From a virus: DNA of 39,433 nt. This document shows positions 7,376 through 15,363 of this stretch, in pieces (position 1 is the stretch's first letter; each line of letters starts with the position of its first letter). The translations under genes were made by a program, and so were the position numbers. The notes under the pieces were generated by a model. The model did not search any database and was not told the origin of the DNA. It worked only from the letters and a program-made list of their open reading frames with translations. Location of the stretch: positions 1 to 39,433 of IMG/VR virus record IMGVR_UViG_3300043429_000224. One strand, given 5' to 3'.

Positions 7376-8299
7376 TCAAGCCCTCGCGCCCGCCTTCGCC
7401 GCCAACTGCCGCTTGTACGCCACGACCTTCGTCATGTCGCCCGTGCGCGCCGCCTCCTCGCGCAACCGCTCCAAGGTCGAGTCTGACCCGCCGCTTACAG
7501 GCGCGGTGCCGACAGGCAGGCTGCGCTCAGGCGCGGGGGGCTTGGTTCGGGGAGTGACTTTCAACTGTGCCTCCAGCTTGGCTACTGCAAACGCAAACCG
7601 CACGGGGTCGGTGATCGCGGCGAGTTCCTTGGCGCGCCTGGGGTTCTTGCCCAGCGCGTAAACCACGAGCGCGGGATTTTCCGCGCCCTGCAGCACGACT
7701 CCCTGCTGCGTGACGTTCAGCGTCTCCATGACCGTGTGCTCGGCCTCGTCGTAGTCGCGCACCTTGAGGTCGGCCTTAGCCTTGCCGTAGCCGTCGAGCT
7801 TGGCCTGCCACGCCTTCTGCGCCTCCTCAGCCTGGCGCTGTGCCTCGCGCTCGGCCTTGTCGGCTGCGGCCTTCTGGGCGTACCAGGCTTCGAGCGCCGT
7901 CTCGTACCGGTCGGTGTCGTAGTCGTGGTCCTCGAGCTTGGGCTTCGGGCCGACCGGCTTCGGGCCTGCCGGCGCGGCCTGCTCGCGGGCCTCGTACTCG
8001 CGCACCCGCTTCTGCAGTTCGCGGTGCTGCTTGCGCAGTTCGCGCACCCACTCCGGGGCGCGTTCGCCATCGTCAGCCGGGGGCGTCTCGTCCCCGATAC
8101 TGATCACAACCTCGTCGGGCTCCGTGTCAGGTGCGGCGGCTGCAGGGGCATCAGCCTGGGGAGACGGATCAGGCGTGTCTGGTGCGCCCTGAGCCGCCGC
8201 ATCCTGTTCGCCCTCGTCTGCCTCGGGCGTGGTGTCCTCGTCGCCCTCATGCACTTCCGTGCCGCCATCGGGCTGCGTTACTTCGATCCTGATTCCCAT
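7376..8299 (-). CDS. Scaffold protein, P22 gp8-like
   Basis: This 307-residue, highly charged, low-complexity protein (P22 gp8 has 303) sits between portal and coat, the P22 gene order. Residues 1-80 are acidic and Pro/Ala-rich. Residues 80-175 are a long heptad-rich helical region (ELRKQHRELQKRVREYEARE and WYAQKAAADKAEREAQRQAE). The C-terminal end forms a basic helix-turn-helix-like hairpin (LERLREEAARTGDMTKVVAY, then KRQLAAKAGARA) that in P22 binds coat protein. It would nucleate procapsid assembly and leave before packaging. The ATG start at 8299 has a GGGAAG-type ribosome-binding site. Confidence 0.88.
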   Translation of the reverse strand: MGIRIEVTQPDGGTEVHEGDEDTTPEADEGEQDAAAQGAPDTPDPSPQADAPAAAAPDTEPDEVVISIGDETPPADDGERAPEWVRELRKQHRELQKRVREYEAREQAAPAGPKPVGPKPKLEDHDYDTDRYETALEAWYAQKAAADKAEREAQRQAEEAQKAWQAKLDGYGKAKADLKVRDYDEAEHTVMETLNVTQQGVVLQGAENPALVVYALGKNPRRAKELAAITDPVRFAFAVAKLEAQLKVTPRTKPPAPERSLPVGTAPVSGGSDSTLERLREEAARTGDMTKVVAYKRQLAAKAGARA

Positions 8300-8359
8300 C
8301 CGTCTTCCCTATGCTCGCGCATTACCGGCTGCGAGGATGCCGTTCGGCGTGGTGCCGTG

Positions 8360-10399
8360 TCAGAGTTCAGGTCGCGGCGGCGTCTGCTCAGGCAGGCCGA
8401 TCATCTCGACCGCGTCCATCGCCATCCGCGTCTGGTCCATGTCGATCTTGGAGACCGTCTCGAGCGTCTTCGCTCGTGCCAGTTCGCTGTCTGCGACGGT
8501 CTTCACCACGCCGGCACGGGCCTGCGCGGCCTTGGCGAGCGCCTCCTCGGCCGCAGCCTGGAGGAACACCGCATTCGGGTCGGGCTGCGCGCCGGCCCGG
8601 GCCATCGCTGCGGCCTCCTCCTCGGTCGGCTTCACCACGCCCATCTGCACCAGCTGATTGCGGAAGAACTCGCTGATCTCGCTCAGGCCTTCTCCTTCCA
8701 TGTTCATGAGCGCAGCAGCTTGCAACACGCGCTGGGCCTCGGGATCTTGCGTTACAGCCATCATCTGCGTGAGCGCGCGCACCGTAGCAGCGCGCTTGCT
8801 GCTCGATGACGGCCCGACCTCGACGGCAACATCGAACTCGGCTTCGGTCAGGTCGTTCTCGTGCTCGAGTTCGCCCTCGTCGTTCACCATCGGGCGCATC
8901 AGTTCGATGCTCGACATCTGGCCCTGCGCGCCGATGCCCTTCATCTTCCGGCCAGGCTCTGCGTACACCTCGCGGGCCATGCCGAGCCATACCTCGCCAG
9001 CGCGGCGCACGGCCTTGGCGTAGTTCGACATGTAGATGAACGTCTGCATGTCCAGCCGCTGCTGGACCATCTCGACGGCCTTTCCGCTGACGTTGGCGAC
9101 CACCTTGTCGCCTTGCTCCTGATTCCCGAGAACGTCCTTGATGTCCTGCTCGGTGATCTGCAGGAGTGCAGCCATCGCAGGGGGAATCTGGGGCGACTTC
9201 GTGTAGGCCAGCGGGCCTGCAGCCTGTGCGCTGCCGTCAGGCCCCGTGATCGGGTTGATCAGCAGGTACGGGTAATTGCGCAGGTTGTCGTCCTGCCACA
9301 TCACCTGATGACCGGCTACCTGCTCGGGCGTCAGGATGGGCTTCTCGACGCTCGACAGAGCGGCGATCTCGGCCAGCTTCGACCGCTGCATGTTCGCCAG
9401 CCTTTGGGCGTCCTTGGCCAGCCTGACATGCCCCGCGCACCGCTCCACGTTGTCCACGAACCAGCGGCGGCCGTACACCGGAACGACGGGGATATGCCGA
9501 CCGGCGATGAACCCGGAGTCTTCAAGCACCTTCGCGCCGCTGAGTACGTACTTGCGCACCCGCTGGCGCCTGATGCGCTTCTGTCGCACCTCGACGCTGC
9601 CTACAGCCTCCAGCTCGGCCAGCATCTCATCGTCCAGCTCGCTGTCCCGGTAACGCTCCTCCTCGCCGTCCAGGCTGCGGAAGATGCGCACGGTTTCGGA
9701 CACCATCTCGACTCGGAAATACTCCGCGACGTACACAACGTCAGGCGTGAGCCAATCAAACTCGTACTGGTGGATTTCTTTCGGCCAGCTTGCCGGATCG
9801 TCACCGTACTCGGCCTTGTACGCCTCGCGCGTCATGCTGGTCAGCACGAAGCATCGCTTCGCGTCGGCCTTGTCCTGGCGCTTGGCCTGGAGGTCGAAGA
9901 ACACAGACGAGTCGGCGTCGAAGATCGGCTCGATCCGGATGCGCTGGCGCTCGTCCTCGTCGTCCTCCTCGTTCTCGTAGGCCGTGCGCAGTCGGAACGC
10001 CCCGAACCCGCCGCCGACAGCCTCCTCGAAAGCGTTGTCGTAGGCTTCCTCGGCCCCGCTGTCCTGCTCGTCGGCGCGGTACAGGTCGTCGCAGGTTTCG
10101 GCGAGGGAGTCGTATTCCTTGCCTTCCTTGCTGACGAAATCGACCGTGACGCGGTTGGCGCGGTACTCGCTGAAGATGCGCTGCACAGCCAACGCGATCT
10201 TGTTGACCTCCATCTTCGGCTTGTTCTCGAACTGCGCGCCCAACGGCCCTTCCCACTGGGCTCCGGCGATGCTGTAGAACCGGCGATCCTGCAGGCACTG
10301 CAGCCGCTCGTCGCGCAGCGCGCTCTGGATGGCGTCGAACTCTGCCATCGCCTCCTGATGGATGCGTGACAGCCTCTGCTCGTTCGATTCTCTGGCCAT
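8360..10399 (-). CDS. Portal protein, P22 gp1-like
   Basis: The 679-residue protein follows the P22 portal pattern. It has an N-terminal segment with LSRIHQEAMAEFDAI, then RFYSIAGAQWEG, KPKMEVNKIALAVQRIFSEY and RANRVTVDF (residues 40-110). The wing and stem region follows (YPYLLINPITGPDG, ITEQDIKDVLG near residues 390-440). The helical C-terminus contains ALAKAAQARAGVVK, comparable to the P22 barrel region but shorter than the full 725-residue P22 protein. It would form the dodecameric DNA channel and docking site for terminase and the gp4-like adaptor. ATG 10399 is preceded by GGAG 8 nt upstream, and a good promoter candidate lies just upstream of the gene. Confidence 0.93.
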   Translation of the reverse strand: MARESNEQRLSRIHQEAMAEFDAIQSALRDERLQCLQDRRFYSIAGAQWEGPLGAQFENKPKMEVNKIALAVQRIFSEYRANRVTVDFVSKEGKEYDSLAETCDDLYRADEQDSGAEEAYDNAFEEAVGGGFGAFRLRTAYENEEDDEDERQRIRIEPIFDADSSVFFDLQAKRQDKADAKRCFVLTSMTREAYKAEYGDDPASWPKEIHQYEFDWLTPDVVYVAEYFRVEMVSETVRIFRSLDGEEERYRDSELDDEMLAELEAVGSVEVRQKRIRRQRVRKYVLSGAKVLEDSGFIAGRHIPVVPVYGRRWFVDNVERCAGHVRLAKDAQRLANMQRSKLAEIAALSSVEKPILTPEQVAGHQVMWQDDNLRNYPYLLINPITGPDGSAQAAGPLAYTKSPQIPPAMAALLQITEQDIKDVLGNQEQGDKVVANVSGKAVEMVQQRLDMQTFIYMSNYAKAVRRAGEVWLGMAREVYAEPGRKMKGIGAQGQMSSIELMRPMVNDEGELEHENDLTEAEFDVAVEVGPSSSSKRAATVRALTQMMAVTQDPEAQRVLQAAALMNMEGEGLSEISEFFRNQLVQMGVVKPTEEEAAAMARAGAQPDPNAVFLQAAAEEALAKAAQARAGVVKTVADSELARAKTLETVSKIDMDQTRMAMDAVEMIGLPEQTPPRPEL

Positions 10400-10432
10400 C
10401 TCGGGGTCTCCGGGTATTGCGCGGCTGGCGGG

Positions 10433-10461
10433 ATTATGCTACGCGAGGCGTTCGGTGTCTA
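10433..10461 (-). promoter_or_regulatory. Putative late promoter upstream of the portal gene
   Basis: On the minus strand TAGACA (10456-10461) and CATAAT (10433-10438) are separated by exactly 17 nt, with each hexamer matching 5 of 6 sigma70 consensus positions. The -35 overlaps the terminase stop codon and the portal ATG is about 34 nt downstream of the -10. This is the best-scoring promoter candidate I found by eye in the leftward block. Confidence 0.55.
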
Positions 10462-11799
10462 TCGCCAGCGGTGAGCGGTGGGCAGGACGAGGCCCGCGAG
10501 GTCAGGTTTCTTCGTCGTCGCCCCGGTAACAGCCGGGAACAGCGCCGCCAGGCCCCAGATCAGCGCGTCGGCCCGGTTCGGGCTCCGCGAGCCGGTGTAT
10601 CCTGTCGTGGCGAACCCGCTCAGTTCGTCCTCTAGTTCCGGGAACATCCCGACATGGCGTACCTTGCCCTGCTCGTACAGCGACGAGAACGGTTCGGCGC
10701 GCACTACCTTACCCCGGCTGGCGTTCACCGGCCTAAACGGCGTGCGCGGGCGGGCAGTCTCGATCACCTGGCGCACCATCGCCCCGCCGTAGTTCGTCTC
10801 AGCCACTACGCAATCAGCCTTGTGCCGGTCGAACGCCTCGGCCGCCACTCGGCCCCAGGTTGCAGGGCCGGCCTTGACGGTCAGGTCTTCCAGCAGGTAG
10901 CACGCTCCGTCCGTGGCCAAGCCGACCACCACGATGCCGATGGGGTCGTTGTCCGCACTTGCTTCGTCGTCAGCTCCGCTTGGGTCCACAGCGACCACCA
11001 CGCGCACCAGCTGCGGCACGGCTCCGTCCAGCACGCGCCATCGGTCGATGTGTTCCTCCGGGAACAGCGCATTCGGGTTCGCATCGGCAAACCGGCCCTC
11101 GAGGAATCGCGCCCGCATCCTGGCCGGAAGCGACTCAAGCATCCGCAGGTACTCGGGAGATAGGTTCGCGGAGTTGTCTGTCGGGTTGATGGCAAAGCAG
11201 GCATAATCCTCCGGCCGCGGCAGGCCGAGCCGGGTATCGGGATCGCGCTTCTCGACGAACCTGCGGTACGTCCAGTGCGTCTTGCTCGGCGGGTTGCAGT
11301 CGTAGTAGGCCCGCAGCCTGAGTGTGACGGGCTCGCGGCCTTCGATGACCTGCGTGGCCTTCTGCGCAAGGCGCGTCAGGGCCGTGTCGATGCTCGAGAG
11401 CGGTATCTGGCTGCACTCGTTGAAGTACAGCGTGGCGAACTCCTGGCCGAGAATTTTCTCGGTGCGGTCTTTGTCGTCCAGGCCAGCGAACCAAATCTGC
11501 GATCCGCCTGGAAGGCTGACGTATCCGTCCTGCTGGTGCATGTCCCACGCCACACCGGGGAACGCTGCGCGCATCACCTTGGGGAACGTGTCCAGAACGA
11601 CGCTGGCTTTCAGGTGGTTGTAGCGGAACCGGAAGATCGCGTGCCTCGAGTTCGGTGCCTTGAGCGCACGCATCACCACGTTGCGGGTCAGCAGGAACGT
11701 CTTGCCCGAGCGCGAGCCGCCGAACAGCATCAGGTGCGTGGCGTCGCCGCTCAGGATGCGCTGGGCCTCCTGCTGGCGGGCGGTTAGCTGGAATGCCAT
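10459..11799 (-). CDS. terL: Terminase large subunit (ATPase and nuclease)
   Basis: The packaging motor of 446 residues cuts concatemers and pumps DNA into the procapsid. Walker A is GGSRSGKT at residues 27-34. A Walker B-like strand, FATLYFNEC (121-129), follows. The RNase H-fold nuclease shows VAVDPSG (269-275, D272), VVAETNYGG (331-339, E334) and the late acidic position in NRADALIWG (about D411). It lies directly downstream of the small subunit, overlapping no gene. The family corresponds to the headful type used by P22-like phages, which agrees with the circular assembly. The ribosome-binding site is weak, so coupling to the small subunit is likely. Confidence 0.94.
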   Translation of the reverse strand: MAFQLTARQQEAQRILSGDATHLMLFGGSRSGKTFLLTRNVVMRALKAPNSRHAIFRFRYNHLKASVVLDTFPKVMRAAFPGVAWDMHQQDGYVSLPGGSQIWFAGLDDKDRTEKILGQEFATLYFNECSQIPLSSIDTALTRLAQKATQVIEGREPVTLRLRAYYDCNPPSKTHWTYRRFVEKRDPDTRLGLPRPEDYACFAINPTDNSANLSPEYLRMLESLPARMRARFLEGRFADANPNALFPEEHIDRWRVLDGAVPQLVRVVVAVDPSGADDEASADNDPIGIVVVGLATDGACYLLEDLTVKAGPATWGRVAAEAFDRHKADCVVAETNYGGAMVRQVIETARPRTPFRPVNASRGKVVRAEPFSSLYEQGKVRHVGMFPELEDELSGFATTGYTGSRSPNRADALIWGLAALFPAVTGATTKKPDLAGLVLPTAHRWR

Positions 11800-11808
11800 C
11801 AGACGCGC

Positions 11809-12231
11809 TCAGATTTTTTCGTCGTCATTCTGCGCAATGAGTTTCACCGCGCCGCCGTCGTGGCCTGCGAGTTTCAGGGTATCGCCATATTTCTTCGGCG
11901 CGAGTTTCGACAACAGCCACTTGCGAGTATCTACCTGCAGTTTGTGTTTCTGAATCGCGGCCCAATCCTTTTTGCCATCGACAATCTCAGGGTCTTGGTC
12001 GGATATATCCATCAGGTCGGCCGCGATTTTCTCGATGAAATTCTCGCGTGCGTGTGCGTACTTCTCAGCCAGCGCCGAATCCTGACTCACCCACAGCAGG
12101 AACGTGCTGTTCTTCACGCCCGCCTTCTCGCACGCCTTCCAGCAGCTCATGCCGGCTTCCATGTTCGCCAGGACGGCGTCGGCCTGCTTGGCGCGCTCTG
12201 GGCTTCCGGGCTTCGTTCGTTGGTTTGCCAT
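11809..12231 (-). CDS. terS: Terminase small subunit
   Basis: This is a 140-residue DNA-recognition subunit. It has an N-terminal helix-turn-helix (ADAVLANMEAGMSCWKACEK near residues 17-36, then AGVKNSTFLLWV), a helical oligomerisation middle and a basic stretch (DTRKWLLSKLAPKKYGDTLK near residues 100-119). The last pattern is widespread in small terminases of Proteobacteria phages. It ends 9 nt before the large subunit start. GAGGAG lies 8 nt upstream of ATG 12231. A 240-bp non-coding region with repeats and a promoter candidate precedes it and may include pac or regulatory sites. Confidence 0.88.
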   Translation of the reverse strand: MANQRTKPGSPERAKQADAVLANMEAGMSCWKACEKAGVKNSTFLLWVSQDSALAEKYAHARENFIEKIAADLMDISDQDPEIVDGKKDWAAIQKHKLQVDTRKWLLSKLAPKKYGDTLKLAGHDGGAVKLIAQNDDEKI

Positions 12232-12285
12232 CGTAGTGACTCCTCAAACACTCAGATCATGGCCCAACGCAGGGAGTCGGGCAAT

Positions 12286-12298
12286 GTTGACTTTGTTG
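12286..12298 (+). repeat. 13-bp direct repeat, copy 1
   Basis: GTTGACTTTGTTG is identical to 12423-12435. Each copy contains TTGACT, a -35-like hexamer on the plus strand, but no good -10 follows at proper spacing. A protein-binding iteron is more likely than a promoter. Confidence 0.6.
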
Positions 12299-12309
12299 GA
12301 CGTACGCGC
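12295..12309 (+). repeat. Inverted repeat, left arm
   Basis: GTTGGACGTACGCGC pairs with the reverse complement of 12376-12390 (GTTGTACGTACGCGT) at 13 of 15 positions. The arms enclose the AT-rich core. Confidence 0.6.
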
Positions 12310-12361
12310 GAATAAATAAAAAACACTCGCACGAAGGAAAAAGAGAGAGAAAAACCAAAAA

Positions 12362-12389
12362 TGTATATTGATCTTACGCGTACGTACAA
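12362..12389 (-). promoter_or_regulatory. Putative leftward promoter for the terminase/late operon
   Basis: On the minus strand TTGTAC (12384-12389) and TATACA (12362-12367) are separated by 16 nt. The -35 lies inside the right inverted-repeat arm, so a protein bound there could control it. Matches to consensus are modest. It lies about 130 nt upstream of the small terminase start. Confidence 0.35.
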
Positions 12390-12390
12390 C
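12376..12390 (-). repeat. Inverted repeat, right arm
   Basis: ACGCGTACGTACAAC is the right arm paired with 12295-12309. It contains the self-complementary ACGCGT and TACGTA motifs and overlaps the -35 of the leftward promoter candidate. Confidence 0.6.
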
Positions 12391-12422
12391 ATCGACAACA
12401 TTTGCCACATTTTGCGGCACAC

Positions 12423-12435
12423 GTTGACTTTGTTG
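12423..12435 (+). repeat. 13-bp direct repeat, copy 2
   Basis: This is an exact second copy of GTTGACTTTGTTG, 137 bp from the first copy and close to the primase/helicase stop codon. Confidence 0.6.
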
Positions 12436-12473
12436 TCCTGTAACGCGGTGCGCCTGCGGCATGTACAACATCT

Positions 12474-14990
12474 TCAACGCCCAAGCTCCCGCATGCGCTC
12501 GGTCAGCCGTTGGCGCTTCTCACGCTCGCGTTCGGCAAGCTGCTCGTAGTGCTCATGCGCGGTCGGGTTGACGTCCCAAACGGTCGGAGGCTTCTTGCCG
12601 ACGACCGGCTGGCCTGCCGCTGGCATGATCCAGCCAAGCTCTTGCAGGGTCGCCAGCACGCGCGTTCTGACCCACTCCTGCAGGCCGCGCCACTGCTTGT
12701 AGGCCTGGACGATGTCACGGTTCTCAAGGCGTTCGACTTTCTTGCTCAGGATATGCCCAGCGATCCAGCGCACATGCTCGAGATGGGATTCTTGCCCTAG
12801 TATATCCGTGTAGTAACTCATCGAGTGCGGCAGCAGATATTCCCGCATCAGGCGCTCTACGCACTCAGCTGTCTTGCCTGAAATATTCTCCGCGTTCGGG
12901 TGTTTTCCTCGCGCCGAGCAGTCAATCACATGGTATGTCAGGGCGATGCGTGAGAATAGTCCAGGCCATTTGCCAATATGCGACTTCAGCCCATTCGGGA
13001 TGGCGTCGTACTCGGTCATTTCCTTGGCGTAGTCGAACACCCGTTCGCGCACGAGGTGGGCCTCCTCGCTCATCATCACGGGATCGCTCCCTGGCTGGAT
13101 GCCGTACAGATGGTCGATAAGCCCGTTGTATGCCCGCTTGGCGCGCTCGTCCTCTGGCCTGTCCTGCTCGTTGCCCGCGTTGCGCCCCATGATGACCATG
13201 AACCGCTGCATGAGGCCGTCTTCGCCCATCTGCGAGGCGATGCGACGGATCATGTCGGGCTGGATACCGCCGACCATGCAGGCCGACCAGTTCGGAACAT
13301 GGATGCTGCCGCGCAGTACGCGGTCGACCATGTGATGCCCGCCGTTGTACATCTCCAGCCAGTGCGCCCGGTCTTTGCCTGCCGCCTTGCCAGCGTTGTA
13401 CGCGTCCATCGCACCGAACCATCCGGTAAGCTCGTCCTGCACGCACAGCACGCCACGAGCATTGTGCTTGAGGATTTCGCTCATCGCCTCGACGGTGATG
13501 TCTTCGACAATCAGGCGCTCCTTGACGGGCTCTTCTGGGGGCTGCGGAGGCGTCTCGTTGTGCCGCTTGGCTGCGCGCTTGGCGTCCTGCCATTCCTCGA
13601 CCTCGTGCACATACGATGCCTGCTTGCGGTCGTTGGCCTCGCAGAGTTCGCGGTTGATCTTCTTGAGGCGCGAGATCGCACGGCGCAGGCTAGGAGACTT
13701 GCGCACCGATGGCGATCCGACCACGGCGCACCATAGGCGAGCAGACTCGCGCCATCCCGTCTCGTGACGCTTGGGCTGCAGTTCAATGCCGTCGTGGATC
13801 ACCGACGCGCAGGCCACGATGCACGGCATGGCGATCATGCCTGGAGCCACACCCATCAGTTCGGCTTGGTCGAAGGCGTAGTCCGCGATTGCGGCCGGAA
13901 GCATTGCGCGGTCAATCTCAGGCACGGGGGCGTCCCCGAAAACGTCGATCGGCGGGCCTTGGAACTTGGCCGGAAGGTTCATGCGTTCGACCTCATCGGC
14001 GGTGCGGTACTCGGGCACGGACGGGTTGATTTCTCCGGTGTCGGGGTCGATGGATTCGGTCGGAGGAGCATAAAGGCTGGCCCGCTCGAGCGCCCATACC
14101 TTAAACGCATTCCACGAACTGAATCCAGCGTCGGCTGCATCCCATCCGTCAGGCTGGCCGGATATGTCAATCACCTTGACCTCGGCCGCATATACGGCGA
14201 TGATCTGTGCCACACGTTGCATGGCCTTTTTGCCAGGCTCATCTGCGTCCGGCCACAGCAGCACCTTGCGGCCCTTGAGCGGCGTCCAATCGGCTTTATC
14301 AACCGCCATCGCTCCTGCGGGCCACGTAACGACCACGTAAGGCGTAGCGAACCTGCGCGCGGCGTCTGCGGCTTTCTCTCCCTCGACCACCAGCACGGCG
14401 GCATTGGGACGCGCTGCAAGTTCCTGCAGCCCGTACAGCGGCCTCGGAGCGGGCCACTGGCCCATGCCCCAGGCATCTCCGTCCCATGTCCACGGGATGA
14501 TCTGCTTGCGCTCGCCTGCAGGGTCGTAGCGTGCGACGTAGCCCAGAACCTCGCCGTTGCCATCGAAGTACGTCCAGCGCTGCGATGGACGCCCCAGATG
14601 CGGATGCACACAGGCGCAGTCTGCGCTGGCTTCCGGCACGGGCGTTACGACGCGCCGAACAGGTTCTGCTGGCGGCTGCGGCCGGTGCGTGCCGTTGACG
14701 CGCTGGGCGGGCTTGGCTTCTCCGCCCAGCTGCTTGTAGGCGTCGCCCATTGGCAGGCCGTGGATAGCGGCATACAGGCTGATAAGGTCGCTGCCGTGGT
14801 CGCCTGTGGCGAAGTCCGACCATGCGCCGTTGGACAGGTTGATCTTGAGCGACTGACCAGCAGCCCCGCTCAAGTCCCCAGCCACCCATGCGTTACCGCG
14901 TTTGCGGCCAGCAGGAAGCCAGGATGCGAGGTGTGATTCAGCCGATGCGAGCAGTTGACGGGCCAGGCCATCGAAGTCGAGGCCGGCCAT
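12474..14990 (-). CDS. Primase/helicase: TOPRIM plus DUF3987-like ATPase, 838 aa
   Basis: A replication protein combining a primase and a helicase-like part. Residues 30-90 form an N-terminal domain (WSDFATGDHGSDLISLYAA). A TOPRIM domain follows with VVEGEKAAD (201-209) and PDADEPGKKA (247-256). Then comes a DUF3987/YfjI-like NTPase with Walker A VGSPSVRKS (424-432) and Walker B VLCVQDE (514-520). A central charged coiled segment (about 440-495) carries KINREL and HEVEEW. The C-terminal part has a winged-helix-like ILSKKVERLENRDI region. I chose ATG 14990. A TTG two codons earlier overlaps the preceding stop. It is the only replicative enzyme seen in this genome, so the phage likely uses host polymerase. 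Confidence 0.85.
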   Translation of the reverse strand: MAGLDFDGLARQLLASAESHLASWLPAGRKRGNAWVAGDLSGAAGQSLKINLSNGAWSDFATGDHGSDLISLYAAIHGLPMGDAYKQLGGEAKPAQRVNGTHRPQPPAEPVRRVVTPVPEASADCACVHPHLGRPSQRWTYFDGNGEVLGYVARYDPAGERKQIIPWTWDGDAWGMGQWPAPRPLYGLQELAARPNAAVLVVEGEKAADAARRFATPYVVVTWPAGAMAVDKADWTPLKGRKVLLWPDADEPGKKAMQRVAQIIAVYAAEVKVIDISGQPDGWDAADAGFSSWNAFKVWALERASLYAPPTESIDPDTGEINPSVPEYRTADEVERMNLPAKFQGPPIDVFGDAPVPEIDRAMLPAAIADYAFDQAELMGVAPGMIAMPCIVACASVIHDGIELQPKRHETGWRESARLWCAVVGSPSVRKSPSLRRAISRLKKINRELCEANDRKQASYVHEVEEWQDAKRAAKRHNETPPQPPEEPVKERLIVEDITVEAMSEILKHNARGVLCVQDELTGWFGAMDAYNAGKAAGKDRAHWLEMYNGGHHMVDRVLRGSIHVPNWSACMVGGIQPDMIRRIASQMGEDGLMQRFMVIMGRNAGNEQDRPEDERAKRAYNGLIDHLYGIQPGSDPVMMSEEAHLVRERVFDYAKEMTEYDAIPNGLKSHIGKWPGLFSRIALTYHVIDCSARGKHPNAENISGKTAECVERLMREYLLPHSMSYYTDILGQESHLEHVRWIAGHILSKKVERLENRDIVQAYKQWRGLQEWVRTRVLATLQELGWIMPAAGQPVVGKKPPTVWDVNPTAHEHYEQLAEREREKRQRLTERMRELGR

Positions 14991-14992
14991 GG

Positions 14993-15253
14993 TCAATCGG
15001 CGGGATTGTGTTCGATGCAGTCATGCGGCTCGCCGACGATTTCCCAGGCGATCCCCCATGCTCGGCATTGTTCTGGTGTCGGGCCGCTGACCCAATGCAC
15101 CGACAGATTGCCCTTGTGGTCGTGGATGCGCTCGATGAGCAGCTTGGCTTGTTCTTCTGAGATGCCGTAGACGCGGCAGAACGCATCAAAGGCTTTCTCA
15201 AGGCGGTCGATCCGCCATCCTTCGGTCTCCGACCGATTGGCACTGATGAGCAT
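14993..15253 (-). CDS. Conserved small phage protein, 86 aa
   Basis: This unrecognised 86-residue protein has a mixed helical N-terminal part (WRIDRLEKAFDAFCRVYGIS followed by EEQAKLLIERIHDHKGN). Its end is rich in Trp and Cys, with HWVSGPTPEQCRAWGIAWEI. ATG 15253 has GGAG 8 nt upstream. Its stop lies just before the primase/helicase start, so the two genes are likely co-translated. It is the first gene downstream of a promoter candidate at 15330-15360. A role in replication is suggested only by the neighbourhood. Confidence 0.7.
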   Translation of the reverse strand: MLISANRSETEGWRIDRLEKAFDAFCRVYGISEEQAKLLIERIHDHKGNLSVHWVSGPTPEQCRAWGIAWEIVGEPHDCIEHNPAD

Positions 15254-15329
15254 GGCTCACTCCTTCGGGCACTACGGTTGCGCTTCTGCGCGCCCGCTGG
15301 CCGGCCCAAACAACCAGCGGGGGGTGGGA

Positions 15330-15360
15330 AGTATAGCCCGCCTACGCGGGCCTCCGTCAA
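15330..15360 (-). promoter_or_regulatory. Putative leftward promoter for the primase operon, with embedded hairpin
   Basis: On the minus strand TTGACG (15355-15360) and TATACT (15330-15335) each match 5 of 6 consensus positions, with a long 19-nt spacer. The spacer holds a perfect hairpin, GCCCGC-GTAG-GCGGGC (15336-15351). The hairpin could alternatively serve as a weak terminator of the upstream SSB-like gene, whose stop is at 15364, though no U-tract follows. The adjacent 15254-15329 holds no gene. Confidence 0.4.
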
Positions 15361-15363
15361 GAC

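Larger units (their letters stand above)
12232..12473. promoter_or_regulatory. AT-rich regulatory island, candidate replication origin/operator region
   Basis: This is a 242-bp gap between the primase/helicase stop and the small terminase start. A purine- and AT-rich core (about 12311-12375) stands out in a GC-rich genome. It is flanked by an imperfect inverted repeat (12295-12309 and 12376-12390) and by an exact 13-bp direct repeat, GTTGACTTTGTTG, at 12286-12298 and 12423-12435. GTACAACATC occurs twice (12384-12393, 12463-12472). It also carries a leftward promoter candidate. An origin, an operator array or a pac region are all possible, and the sequence alone does not decide. Confidence 0.5.

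Noticed and set aside
12244-12477. A 77-codon minus-strand frame upstream of the small terminase
   Set aside because: It covers the repeat-rich AT island, lacks a ribosome-binding site and has no family pattern. A regulatory region explains the sequence better.
12361-12549. A 62-codon plus-strand frame beginning in the AT-rich island
   Set aside because: It runs antisense into the primase/helicase gene and becomes Arg/Ser-rich shadow sequence. The purine-rich stretch before it is tempting as a ribosome-binding site, but the support is too weak.
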